Assembly (NCBI GenBank): GCA_029202485.1
Contig: CP119313.1
Location: 2,666,001-2,730,000, forward strand
Direction of reading: 5' to 3'
Source of the DNA: Candidatus Pedobacter colombiensis
GTDB lineage: Bacteria; Bacteroidota; Bacteroidia; Sphingobacteriales; Sphingobacteriaceae
DNA: 64,000 bases
The notes beneath the pieces were generated by a model. It made no database searches. It was not told the origin of the DNA and was given only the letters and a program-made list of their open reading frames with translations. Within the stretch, counting starts at the first letter, position 1. Each line of letters begins with the position of its first letter. Both the position numbers and the translations under genes were made by a program. Shown here piece after piece: positions 29,158-37,339 of this stretch.

Positions 29158-30270
29158 ATGACTTTAAACCTACATCATTATGAAATTCAAATGAAATACC
29201 CGAAATTGAACATAAATTACCTACCCATGGAATCCAACGATGTAAGAATTTCCCGTAAGAAGCCCATATTCCCGGTATCGCCTGCCTTACAGAAATACCT
29301 TAAAGTCTATCAGCGGGAATCTAAACTACCTATTACTTATGATGACCTGCTGATGTTTAGTGAGGCTTTTCCCATTATGGACAAGGATGGTAAGGATTCG
29401 TTATGGGAAGCTCCAATTTATGCAAACGACAGGATTGCAGACCTGCACAATGGCTTAAAAATAGTGTATGCCAACTTAAAGGCCTCAGGCAATTTGCGTA
29501 TTGTACAGCATAAATACATCGATAAGATTGAATACTGCACCTTTGGTAACACACATCCTTTCAGAGTGAGGATTGTAAACCGCTTAAATGATGTTTACGA
29601 TTATTTCTATGTTAAAAAAGCTGATGCTTCAAGGATATATGGTTTAGAACTGGAACACATCCTATCACCCAACCAGGTCAACTATCTGGTAGATCGGCAA
29701 ACGCTGATTGAAGAGCATATTGCAGGAATCCCAGGCGATATATTCGCTAAAACCTACCTGCACAACTCCGAATACAACCCAACTCGTATCGCAAAGGAGT
29801 TTGTAAAATTTAACGAACGTTGTTTGGTGATGTTGCTGGGCGATATGAGGGCTTATAATTTTGTGGTACAGATTACGCCTGATTTTGATGACATACAGTT
29901 TAGGATTAGGGCCATTGATTTTGACCAACAGTTTTATGAGGGAAATATAAAGGTATACCTGCCACAGTTCTTTAAAGAGAACTTCCCCTATGTTAAATTG
30001 GGAATGGAACAGTTAACCGATAAAACTTATTTACAGTATCAGCAGGAAGAAAAGTCTTCTTTATTGCACCGGGTTCGTAGCGAAAGACATCGACTGGCGG
30101 ATTTGCGGGATGTATCCAAAATGGAAGTACTCACCACTCCCGAAAATATAGACACTTTAAAATTAGGGATGGCCGATTATTTTAATGATCCGTTATACCT
30201 TGAATGCAAAAGTATGACTGATATCATTGAGCTAAATCTCAGAAATATCATCCGTCAGGTTAAACTTTAA
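29158..30270 (+). CDS. Uncharacterised protein with protein-kinase-like motifs
   Basis: 370 residues, no signal peptide. I do not recognise a named family. The order of motifs recalls a kinase fold: VYDYFYVKKAD (146-156, candidate ATP-binding Lys), an acidic helix GLELEHIL, a hinge-like LIEEHIAGIPGD (183-194), LLGDMRAYNFVV (226-237, compare the catalytic D and N of kinases) and AIDFDQQ (252-258, compare DFG). This is inference from motif order. In-frame Met12 (29191) and Met24 (29227) are alternative starts. The IS element lies just downstream, outside the gene. Confidence 0.7.
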   Translation: MTLNLHHYEIQMKYPKLNINYLPMESNDVRISRKKPIFPVSPALQKYLKVYQRESKLPITYDDLLMFSEAFPIMDKDGKDSLWEAPIYANDRIADLHNGLKIVYANLKASGNLRIVQHKYIDKIEYCTFGNTHPFRVRIVNRLNDVYDYFYVKKADASRIYGLELEHILSPNQVNYLVDRQTLIEEHIAGIPGDIFAKTYLHNSEYNPTRIAKEFVKFNERCLVMLLGDMRAYNFVVQITPDFDDIQFRIRAIDFDQQFYEGNIKVYLPQFFKENFPYVKLGMEQLTDKTYLQYQQEEKSSLLHRVRSERHRLADLRDVSKMEVLTTPENIDTLKLGMADYFNDPLYLECKSMTDIIELNLRNIIRQVKL

Positions 30271-30303
30271 AAGGGTAATGATATGCCATAAAAGGCTTTA
30301 GCG

Positions 30304-30311
30304 CATTGTTA
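30304..30311 (+). repeat. Left target-site duplication of the IS element
   Basis: CATTGTTA directly abuts the left inverted repeat and is repeated at 31724-31731. Confidence 0.9.
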
Positions 30312-30341
30312 GGATCAAGCAAAAAAGTTGGGGAGGGATTA
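30312..30341 (+). repeat. Left inverted repeat of the IS element
   Basis: Thirty bases beginning GGATCAAGC and ending GGGAGGGATTA; identical to the reverse complement of the other end. The stop codon of the downstream transposase frame (30339-30341) lies inside it. Confidence 0.95.
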
Positions 30342-31346
30342 GGCATATATTTTTGATAACCTGAATAGGAAAAATTTGACATTTCTTACCCCTCTAAATT
30401 GCGCTCTAAAAGCTTTAATCTTCGCATTAAAAGATTCTGCGGAGGCATTAGTGGATCTGTTATCAAAGTAGTTTAATATTGTTTCATAATTGTTCTGAAT
30501 GGTTCTTGATATGGTATTGAAGGATTTATAGTCCATTTTTTCTATCTTGTTATACCATAAGGCTAACTTTTTAAAGGCAATCATTTTAGTTTTTGAATGG
30601 CTGAGTATTGAAGACAGTTCCTGGGAGGCTTTATACGCTTGCTGCAAATCTGGGTATAGCTTAAATAACAGTTCTGCCCTGTGATTTTGTGAAGGAGTCC
30701 AGTTTACTTCTTTTTTAAATAACAAATACCTACTTCTAGCCAGTAACTGTTTTATCGTATCTCCATTTTCCAGAAGTTCGGGAATCCAAGGCTTCTTTAC
30801 TTCTCTGGCTAGATCCATTTCTTTGTTTTCCTGTTCTATAGCATCCCATCTATGTTTAATCCTGATTTCCTGGACACCTTCATTAGCCAATTGCTGTACA
30901 TGGAACCTATCTGAAACAAGCTTTGCTTTTGGAAAACTCCTTTTTACTATTCTGGTCATTGTCGGAGCCAGATCAAGGGTTACTTCTTTTACTTGTTTCC
31001 TTACCTGCTCCTTCATTCTGTGAAGAACCTTTATGATCGACTCGCTTTCAGTACCCTTTACAATTGCTACCAAAGCACCTTTCTTCCCTTTTGCCCCTTT
31101 ATTAGTCAGTATTGTATAGAGCTCTCCTTGTGAAAGGCTAGTTTCATCAATTGATAAATATTCCCCCATATTATTAGCAAAAAGCAGCCAATTCTCAGAG
31201 TGTTCCGCCTGATCCCAGCTGGTAAAATCACTTAAATGGCGGGCATATTGCTCTTCCAGACGCTTTCCGTCAACACCAAAGAAATGGCCAAGACTTTTAC
31301 AGCTTATTGGGGTGGAATCCAAATAGTCTTTCAAAAAAAAAGGCAA
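30339..31346 (-). CDS. ISL3-type transposase, catalytic part (orfB)
   Basis: The frame encodes the DDE domain of ISL3 transposases: SIDETSLSQGELYTI with the first Asp, VTLDLAPTMTRIVKRSFPKAKLVSDRFHVQQL with the second, and the C-terminal STNASAESFNAKIKAFRAQFRG with the catalytic Glu. There is no ATG at its start; the first usable codon is TTG at 31346, inside the T9 tract of the coding strand. I therefore think it is made as a fusion with orfA after a frame change at that tract. Confidence 0.92.
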   Translation of the reverse strand: MPFFLKDYLDSTPISCKSLGHFFGVDGKRLEEQYARHLSDFTSWDQAEHSENWLLFANNMGEYLSIDETSLSQGELYTILTNKGAKGKKGALVAIVKGTESESIIKVLHRMKEQVRKQVKEVTLDLAPTMTRIVKRSFPKAKLVSDRFHVQQLANEGVQEIRIKHRWDAIEQENKEMDLAREVKKPWIPELLENGDTIKQLLARSRYLLFKKEVNWTPSQNHRAELLFKLYPDLQQAYKASQELSSILSHSKTKMIAFKKLALWYNKIEKMDYKSFNTISRTIQNNYETILNYFDNRSTNASAESFNAKIKAFRAQFRGVRNVKFFLFRLSKIYA

Positions 31347-31659
31347 ACTCTTGAGTCATCTTTGTGCCTTCGGCAACTAATTGCCAATCCCGGGAAACGA
31401 TCTTACTTGTTCGGGTGTTGAGCCATTTCCGACGCTTAAGGTTTAAAAAACAAGGTTTGCCACGCAAAGGAAAGTCTCGAACGGAAGCCTCATCGTAGAA
31501 TCCTTTAGATAAAAGATGATCTCCAGAAAACTCTTGTGGATGAATGTTCTTTTCTATCAAATAAATATAGGTTGAACCGTCAATTGTAGCAGCTCGGTCG
31601 AATTCAAAATAGTCGCTAAGACCTTCTGGTAGTATTAATGAAAGCAGGGTAGAATCCAA
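31297..31659 (-). CDS. ISL3-type transposase N-terminal part (orfA, ISAon1-like)
   Basis: About 120 residues, rich in Lys/Arg with short WL and FLNLKRRKWLNT phrases, matching the short N-terminal frame of ISAon1-type elements. The start is uncertain: the open frame begins at TTG 31659 with no upstream ATG before a stop. It overlaps orfB by 50 bp. At the T9 tract the orfA frame reads GCC TTT TTT TTT GAA and soon ends, whereas losing one T continues into orfB as FAFFLKDYLDS. Confidence 0.85.
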   Translation of the reverse strand: MDSTLLSLILPEGLSDYFEFDRAATIDGSTYIYLIEKNIHPQEFSGDHLLSKGFYDEASVRDFPLRGKPCFLNLKRRKWLNTRTSKIVSRDWQLVAEGTKMTQEFAFFFERLFGFHPNKL

Positions 31660-31693
31660 TATAATTGCTGTTTAATGCAAATCTAAACAAAAT

Positions 31694-31723
31694 TAATCCC
31701 TCCCCAACTTTTTTGCTTGATCC
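31694..31723 (-). repeat. Right inverted repeat of the IS element
   Basis: Perfect 30-bp mirror of 30312-30341. Confidence 0.95.
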
Positions 31724-31731
31724 CATTGTTA
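31724..31731 (+). repeat. Right target-site duplication of the IS element
   Basis: CATTGTTA, identical to 30304-30311. Confidence 0.9.
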
Positions 31732-31753
31732 GAGCTATTTTACAAAGACAGGT

Positions 31754-31808
31754 AAAAAAAAAGCGGAAGCAAGTCTAAAAGACTACGCCCCCGCAAATTA
31801 ACGCTCTC
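31754..31808 (-). ncRNA. Candidate small RNA, copy 1
   Basis: On the minus strand the stretch begins with GAGAGCGTTAATTT (31808-31795), followed with no gap by a long hairpin (31794-31763, GCGG..AGTC paired with GACT..CCGC, one bulge) and then nine U (31762-31754). Five bases before it lies TAGTTTTA (31821-31814), one base from the phylum -7 box. The same arrangement, with the identical 14-mer, occurs at 37280-37347. No open frame is present. An alternative reading is a terminator with a conserved approach, but no gene feeds into it from the right on this strand. Confidence 0.55.
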
Positions 31809-31813
31809 GAACG

Positions 31814-31821
31814 TAAAACTA
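31814..31821 (-). promoter_or_regulatory. Putative -7 element of candidate small RNA copy 1
   Basis: TAGTTTTA on the minus strand, in the same position relative to the 14-mer as the perfect TATGTTTG of copy 2. TTGAC lies 19-20 bp upstream as a possible -33 region. Confidence 0.4.
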
Positions 31822-32029
31822 AGAAAAAATTCTTTACTGTCAAGAGAAAAAGAATAAAAATTTTTTAGCCATGTCCTATTTCATATAAAATATTAGATAA
31901 TATTCCAAAATTTTTATGGTTAATTAAATAAGTTATTTGACTTTCCGTACAATATTTTTATGAGATTTTATCAAAAATCGTGTGCTTTTTAACACAAAAT
32001 TCTTATTTTGCAATAAAAAAGGAACGCTG

Positions 32030-32392
32030 ATGTCATTAAAAGCAATAATTGACGGAATTATAAGAGACAAACACAGATCGCTAAGTTGGCTTGCCATAAG
32101 TATGGGCAAAACCTTTGATGGTTTACGACTGGGCTTGATCAATGAATCTATTAAATACAAAGATATCTTGCTTATGGCCGAAATACTGGAAGTATCGCCT
32201 TGCTGTTTTTTCAAAAGTGCTGAAGATTTAGACGCCGAACAGAATATGGTGGCGGAAGCACATGTAGAATATGGAGATTTGAAAGCAACACTTAAAAGTT
32301 GCAAAGAATTGGTTGCGACCTTAAAGGATCAGATCAATGATAAAGAGCGGATCATTACCCTATTAACAAAAGAGCAGCCTGATAAATTGTAA
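32030..32392 (+). CDS. Small HTH protein with C-terminal coiled coil
   Basis: 120 residues from the ATG at 32030 (MSLKAI); the frame is open further upstream but the region before is AT-rich and promoter-like. Residues 1-65 resemble a Cro/C1-type helix-turn-helix (SLSWLAISMGKTFDGLRLGL, then YKDILLMAEILEVSPCCFF). Residues 75-115 are a heptad-like helix ending KDQINDKERIITLLTKE, suggesting dimerisation. Such proteins occur widely in Pedobacter-type genomes as IS- or element-associated regulators; the target is unknown. The stop codon lies in the loop of a terminator hairpin. Confidence 0.8.
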   Translation: MSLKAIIDGIIRDKHRSLSWLAISMGKTFDGLRLGLINESIKYKDILLMAEILEVSPCCFFKSAEDLDAEQNMVAEAHVEYGDLKATLKSCKELVATLKDQINDKERIITLLTKEQPDKL

Positions 32393-32409
32393 CTTATCAG
32401 GCTGCTCTT
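32370..32409. terminator. Bidirectional terminator shared by convergent genes
   Basis: A perfect 16-bp stem, AAGAGCAGCCTGATAA with TTATCAGGCTGCTCTT, and an 8-nt loop that holds the stop codon of the HTH gene. The next gene comes from the other side and ends at 32431. Confidence 0.9.
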
Positions 32410-32430
32410 ATATTTTAATAATTAATTATT

Positions 32431-33228
32431 TTAGTTGCCTACGCCAATTACTTTATAAGTAACCTTGTTGCCGTCCATTACTTTTTCGTAATAAACACCA
32501 TCTTCGGAAACATAGTATAGTACTCCTTTTATCACCACGTCTCTGGTATTGTCCGGAAGTTCAGTTACAATGTCGCCCACATTGGGCAATGCTGTACCAC
32601 TTTCGTCAAGCATCCCGTTGTTGCTGTTACCACCGGTTTCTAAAACGCCGTCTTTACCTGCAACTATATAAACAGTTTTACCATTCGCATCAACACTGGT
32701 GCTATAATAAACGCCTTTATATTCGTAGTAATTCTGACCATTGATTGAAATGGCTTTTGCCTCAGATGGAATGCTCGGCACTTGTGCGCCTACCGGAGGT
32801 ACAACTACTTTATATCCGTTATCAGCTTGCTGGTAAAAAAAGCCTCCTGCATAATAATACTGATCCGGACCAAAGTAAAATGGATAATATCCAAAAGGCA
32901 ATACGCTTAAACTAATTCCTAAAAAGGGTCTGTAATAGCTATAAAAACCATAGTAAGGTCTGCGATACGAAAAGCCAGGTCTGTAATAACTATAGTGAGG
33001 TCTGTAAATCGGTCTACCGGGTCTGTAACCAGGTCTGTTGATATGGCCTGGAGGCCTACCCATACCTGGCCTACCTATGCTTGGGGGTCTGGACCCGCCT
33101 GAAGGACGTGATGCTCCATGACCGCCACCGCCACCATGACGTTGTGCCAATGCATCGTTAGTAGTAAATCCAGTCATCAATATGATAGATCCTACTATAA
33201 ATAACCATTTAAATTTTGCCGTTTTCAT
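32431..33228 (-). CDS. DUF6515-like secreted Gly/Pro/Tyr-rich protein
   Basis: 265 residues from the ATG at 33228; an ATG four codons earlier (33240) is possible. A signal peptide ends near ALAQ. Next comes a low-complexity stretch rich in Arg, Pro, Gly and Tyr (about 28-100), with RPG and YYRP words, then a compact C-terminal region with the GVYYS and YKVVVPPVGA motifs of DUF6515 proteins. It is probably an exported surface or envelope protein; the function of the family is unknown. Confidence 0.8.
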   Translation of the reverse strand: MKTAKFKWLFIVGSIILMTGFTTNDALAQRHGGGGGHGASRPSGGSRPPSIGRPGMGRPPGHINRPGYRPGRPIYRPHYSYYRPGFSYRRPYYGFYSYYRPFLGISLSVLPFGYYPFYFGPDQYYYAGGFFYQQADNGYKVVVPPVGAQVPSIPSEAKAISINGQNYYEYKGVYYSTSVDANGKTVYIVAGKDGVLETGGNSNNGMLDESGTALPNVGDIVTELPDNTRDVVIKGVLYYVSEDGVYYEKVMDGNKVTYKVIGVGN

Positions 33229-33344
33229 AATCTCTCTCAATTTTGATATTAAGACTACTTATACCTTGAAAAGATTATTCGGGTTTTAAGTATTTATTTA
33301 AACTGACAAATCAATGATAAATCTGCTTTTAAGTGCTGGTAGCA

Positions 33345-35789
33345 TCACTTAATCCTGCCATTTTCGAGATCAAGAGCCGAACCTCTGCTTCTGGGACTTT
33401 TTGTATTGCTATTGAGTAAATTGTACGTGAAATTTAACCTGATCTGACGCCCTTCATAATATCCATAATTAGTTAAAGTCAGACCGTCTACCTGCTGAAT
33501 ACCATAAGATTTGCTCCCCTTATAAATATCTGTCAAAGCCAATCTAAGTGTAGCTTTCTCTCTTAATAGCTTACGTTGTAACCCCAAATCAACCTGATTG
33601 GTACCTCGACTAAATTCGTTAGCCCCTACCAGCTTTTTTGTATTCAGATAACCTGTAACTTCGCCAGTTAGCTTAAATGGGAGTTTAAATGTTTGCTGTA
33701 AGTTTATCCTTGCTGCCAATTGTTTCAGTCCGTACTTCCGATCCTTATCAAATGCGATGATATTTCTAATCTGAAACAATGTCCCATTAAATGTCAGTTC
33801 CCACCAATTGGCCAAGGTTACACTTTGCGTTATAAATAAGGAAATGCTTTTCTGTATACCTAAATTCCTAGGCACCATTACAATCTTTATTGTTTCAATC
33901 GTATCTATAATCCTTGCACTATAGTTATCCGTATGGGCATACGTTATCCCTACAATGGTTAAATTTTTATAAACATATTGCAAGGTTGCTCTATGACTTA
34001 GCTGAGGTTGTAAAAAGGGATTTCCCTGCCAAAAAGATAATTCATCGAGCATATAAACAAATGGATTCAGATCCTGGTATGCCGGCCGATCTATCCGTCG
34101 AGAATAGCCAAGGGAGAAATTATGATTTTGCTGAGGCTTAACAGCTATACTAAAGGATGGAAAAAGATCTGTAGCCTTCTTTTCAATGTATTCTCTATTT
34201 TCAACACCCGAAAACCTATAGTTTAACTCGCCATTAGAAGCCGAATGCTCCAATCTTAAACCAGCCTGCAAGGACCATTTACCTAATATTTTCTTATAAT
34301 TAACATAGCCACTATAAACCTGCTCTTCAAATTTAAACGTATTTGAACGACGATCATCAAGGCTGTCCCTTTCTTCCAAAACATGATAAAATTGTGCGCT
34401 ATTATTAGCCGTGATTCCCGAATACTTTGCTCCTGTTTCCAGCTTTCCTTTAAAAATATTGGTGGTATAATCCAATTTCAACGCGTTCAGACTAATGTCT
34501 ATATCATTTAAGGTATGATAAAGGTTCTGGCTCAATACGGCCTGATTCCGATCTTTGTAGGAATTGGACTGTAGGTTTCCATTTCCTTTTTTAAAATCAC
34601 TGTAATCTGCATCTACATTAAAAATATGACCCAGCGTATCTTCATATTTATAATTCAGGTTTAGGTTATACCGATTGGTGCGCTGAAAATAATAATCATT
34701 TATTGCATCCAGTGATTCTTCTATATTTTCTGACGCTGGCAGGCCGATTAGTGTCTTGGTATCAGTTATTCCGCCTCCAAAAAGGAAGTTTCCATTTACC
34801 AGGATACCCACTGTGTTCCTTTGATCAATAGCATAATCTGCACCCAGCCGCGCGCCCATTTTCTTCCTCTTGTCGGTATCGTCGGTATTGCTATTATACC
34901 TTTTACCATCTTGTATACGGTTGGAACCATACAAATAAGCATAGTTACCAAAAAAATGATTGTAACTTCCGTAAATATTAAGGCCTTTATCCCTATAGTT
35001 GAAAGACAGGTCCTGATTTTGCTTTACAAACACACCATACGCAATCCCCGTAGTGATGGTTCCATTCAAGCCTTCTGCCTGCATTTTTTGGGTTCTAATA
35101 TTGATGATTCCGGCCGATCCTGAGGCATCATACTTCGCCGTAGGGCTGTTGATGATCTCAATAGATTTAATACCTGATGATGGCATTGATTTCAAAAGGT
35201 CGGCCAACTCTTTAGCCCCCATATAGGTTTGTTTTCCATCCAAAAGTATCATCACCCCTGGCTTACCATTTAGCGATACTACGTCGTTATTATCTACAAA
35301 TACCCCAGGAGCCTTTTTTAAGGCTTCTAGTGCTGTAGTTCCCTGAGCCGTGATGCTTTTTGAAACATTAAATATAATGTTGCTGCCATCGGTTTCTACC
35401 ACCTTTTGATTGGAACGAACGGTTACTTCGTTTAACATTTTAGCATCAGGAAGCAATTTGATTAAACCTAAATTCCTATCTTGTAGAGGACTTACCTTCA
35501 TTTTATAAACCAAATAACCTGTATACCGAACTAGTAAAACATAATCTACTTTGCCCGAAAGTCGCAATTCAAATGCACCATTTACATCTGTAACAGTTTT
35601 TTTTACCACTATACTATCCTTATCCAAGACGAACAAACTGGCATAAGCTAAAGGCACATTATTATCTATAACAACCTTACCTTTAAGTAAAACTTCTGTC
35701 AATGGCTTCTCCAGCTGCTGCGCTTTAACGGTATTTGTACTTACAAAACCAAGAAAGAGGAAAATGATGAGCATTAACTGATATAACAT
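33345..35789 (-). CDS. Outer membrane beta-barrel receptor (TonB-dependent-like)
   Basis: 814 residues: signal peptide, carboxypeptidase-regulatory-like domain (about 30-105), the LNEVTVRSNQKVVETDG linker, a plug-like domain with MILLDGKQTYMGAKELADLL and IEIINSPTAKYDASGSAGIINI, then the long barrel typical of the Bacteroidota outer membrane beta-barrel family. These proteins import unknown ligands or peptides. It begins 3 bp after the stop of a tiny lipoprotein gene, so its translation is probably coupled to it. Confidence 0.92.
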   Translation of the reverse strand: MLYQLMLIIFLFLGFVSTNTVKAQQLEKPLTEVLLKGKVVIDNNVPLAYASLFVLDKDSIVVKKTVTDVNGAFELRLSGKVDYVLLVRYTGYLVYKMKVSPLQDRNLGLIKLLPDAKMLNEVTVRSNQKVVETDGSNIIFNVSKSITAQGTTALEALKKAPGVFVDNNDVVSLNGKPGVMILLDGKQTYMGAKELADLLKSMPSSGIKSIEIINSPTAKYDASGSAGIINIRTQKMQAEGLNGTITTGIAYGVFVKQNQDLSFNYRDKGLNIYGSYNHFFGNYAYLYGSNRIQDGKRYNSNTDDTDKRKKMGARLGADYAIDQRNTVGILVNGNFLFGGGITDTKTLIGLPASENIEESLDAINDYYFQRTNRYNLNLNYKYEDTLGHIFNVDADYSDFKKGNGNLQSNSYKDRNQAVLSQNLYHTLNDIDISLNALKLDYTTNIFKGKLETGAKYSGITANNSAQFYHVLEERDSLDDRRSNTFKFEEQVYSGYVNYKKILGKWSLQAGLRLEHSASNGELNYRFSGVENREYIEKKATDLFPSFSIAVKPQQNHNFSLGYSRRIDRPAYQDLNPFVYMLDELSFWQGNPFLQPQLSHRATLQYVYKNLTIVGITYAHTDNYSARIIDTIETIKIVMVPRNLGIQKSISLFITQSVTLANWWELTFNGTLFQIRNIIAFDKDRKYGLKQLAARINLQQTFKLPFKLTGEVTGYLNTKKLVGANEFSRGTNQVDLGLQRKLLREKATLRLALTDIYKGSKSYGIQQVDGLTLTNYGYYEGRQIRLNFTYNLLNSNTKSPRSRGSALDLENGRIK

Positions 35790-35792
35790 AGG

Positions 35793-35873
35793 TCAATTTA
35801 AAGGGGCTTTCTTGCAAGAACTGATTACGGTAAGAGATGCGACAACACACAATAAGAGTTGAACTTTTTTCAT
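35793..35873 (-). CDS. Micro-lipoprotein, 26 residues
   Basis: The frame starts at the ATG at 35873 and reads MKKVQLLLCVVASLTVISSC, then KKAPLN and stop at 35793. It is a complete type II signal peptide with lipobox ISSC (Cys20) and only six residues after the cysteine. The mature product would be a lipidated heptapeptide. Its stop is 3 bp from the ATG of the outer membrane receptor. It may be a real small lipoprotein, a translated leader for coupling, or the stub of a truncated lipoprotein gene. Confidence 0.55.
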   Translation of the reverse strand: MKKVQLLLCVVASLTVISSCKKAPLN

Positions 35874-36025
35874 ATACGTTAATTAAAGTATTAACTGAAA
35901 GATATGAAAAAATATTTTGGTGAAAAATCTATTTTATTTTTAATGAAGCATTTAGATGACATCTTCCCTACTTTAATATTATATTAGAACTTAATTCATT
36001 TCGAACATATTATTAGCTCGCTACT

Positions 36026-36319
36026 ATGAAATTTAATATGGACAATCAGACCTATAAAGATCTGAACATATTTTCATCCTCTTCGGATTTGGACCCGCTG
36101 TTTAACATTTTTAAACTGACCAACACAATCGGGGGCCGGGAGAAGATTCATGAAATGATGTCCAACCCGGTAGCGGATCTTAGCACTTTAAATTCGAGAA
36201 AAGAGGCTATAAAATATTACTACGACCAAAACATCACGCTAAATCTTAGTAGAGAACAACTGGATGTTAAAAGATGGGGTTTCAATGGAGCGACTGGGGA
36301 TGTATATTGTTCAAAATGA
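36026..36319 (+). pseudogene. 5' fragment of a MutS-like ATPase gene
   Basis: 97 residues. Residues 8-75 match the start of Bacteroidota MutS-related ATPases: NQTYKDLNIF, then FNIFKLTNTIGGREKIHEMM (a TIGGRExL motif) and a following ExRKEAIKYYYD helix. Full-length relatives have 430-600 residues with a C-terminal ABC-type ATPase, which is absent here. The last 20 codons lose similarity. It is a remnant. Confidence 0.75.
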
Positions 36320-36354
36320 AGGAATAATTGAACTTATCAAAAGTGCTTCAAAAT

Positions 36355-37209
36355 CTATTTGATTTTCTCTTCACAGATCGTCTTCACAATCTCCTGCATC
36401 TTCGTAACTTTATCAATCAGCCCTTTTAACTCCTCTTCTGTGATGTCATAATCTAATTTATAACGGGTATCTGTATAACCTCGCTTGAGCAAATCAAAGA
36501 GGTGAAACTCTTGCTCATTAAGTATCGGCATACGAAACAGGGTGTACAGATCAATTGAGACGTGTTTGGCGTAGTTTCTTAATTTTGCAAGATTATGGGT
36601 TTTAGGCTTGTACCCGGTGTGTACCAATAGGGCAGCGCTGTAGAAGCATTCTGTAGCCTGGTGCAAATAAAACACGCTGTTTCTTCTACCGTCTTTTCCG
36701 CGTTCGGCGGCATTAATTGCGTCGATTAAAAATTGTGATGCTTGCGGATACCAAATGTTAAAATAGCTTCTTGCACGCTCTTTTTCCTCTTCAGAAGTCA
36801 GCTCTTTTGCTTTTTCAAACTGAAAGCTTCCTGTATCATGAATTAATATACCTTTGGCAATGATGTCCGAAAAGAAGTACTGACCTACCCGTAAACCTTC
36901 GTTAATGTATTCAATATCATGAATAATCGGACTGATCACATTCTTAAAACTATTGCAACGATTTTCTATGTGACTAAGGATGTCTTGTTCTTTTATCTTC
37001 TCCTTTTTCATGATCACCAGGAAATCATAATCACTGATATGACCAAAATGGATACCACCTTCTACATATTCATCTTCAACCCAATTGCCTCTGGCATGGC
37101 TACCAAACAGGATTACCTTTTCCGGACTCGCCTCTTCCTTGATGATATTCAGTATATGAGCAATTTCCCTTTGTTTGGTATTTGGCAGGTGAGCTATTGA
37201 TGTTTTCAT
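36355..37209 (-). CDS. Nucleotidyltransferase-HEPN fusion protein
   Basis: 284 residues in two domains. Residues about 1-130 form a minimal nucleotidyltransferase with GSHARG (36-41) and the metal pair in SDYDFLV (Asp60, Asp62). Residues about 140-284 form a HEPN domain with the candidate RNase motif R-x6-H (Arg176 to His183). In most genomes MNT antitoxin and HEPN toxin are separate neighbours, the first AMP-ylating the second; here they are one chain. It may be a self-regulated toxin-antitoxin or a stress protein. No partner gene is adjacent. Confidence 0.82.
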   Translation of the reverse strand: MKTSIAHLPNTKQREIAHILNIIKEEASPEKVILFGSHARGNWVEDEYVEGGIHFGHISDYDFLVIMKKEKIKEQDILSHIENRCNSFKNVISPIIHDIEYINEGLRVGQYFFSDIIAKGILIHDTGSFQFEKAKELTSEEEKERARSYFNIWYPQASQFLIDAINAAERGKDGRRNSVFYLHQATECFYSAALLVHTGYKPKTHNLAKLRNYAKHVSIDLYTLFRMPILNEQEFHLFDLLKRGYTDTRYKLDYDITEEELKGLIDKVTKMQEIVKTICEEKIK

Positions 37210-37279
37210 CAGAATAAGGTTTTATTTATCTATGATCCATATATGTAAATATAATGAAAAGACAGAAGTAAAAACCATG

Positions 37280-37334
37280 TAAAAGAAATAACCCGCACCC
37301 AGACCGGGATACGGGCTATTAAATTAACGCTCTC
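37280..37334 (-). ncRNA. Candidate small RNA, copy 2
   Basis: On the minus strand: GAGAGCGTTAATTT (37334-37321), then immediately a hairpin (37320-37287: AATAGCCCG paired with CGGGTTATT, inner CCC/GGG) and a U-rich tail. TATGTTTG, a perfect TAnnTTTG -7 box, is five bases upstream of the 14-mer. The arrangement is the same as in copy 1 (31754-31808), but the hairpin sequence is unrelated, which argues for a conserved 5' segment plus any terminator. The downstream gene on this strand begins 70 bp further on (37209), so a leader role is possible. Confidence 0.6.
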
Positions 37335-37339
37335 AAGTA

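Larger units (their letters stand above)
30312..31723 (-). mobile_element. Complete ISL3-type insertion sequence (ISAon1-like), 1412 bp
   Basis: The element is bounded by perfect 30-bp inverted repeats (30312-30341 and 31694-31723) and flanked by an 8-bp direct repeat CATTGTTA, the duplication length known for ISL3. It carries two overlapping transposase frames on the minus strand. Everything needed for movement is intact apart from the frame break. It inserted between the kinase-like gene and a candidate small-RNA gene without breaking either. The perfect ends and duplication suggest a recent insertion. Confidence 0.95.
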
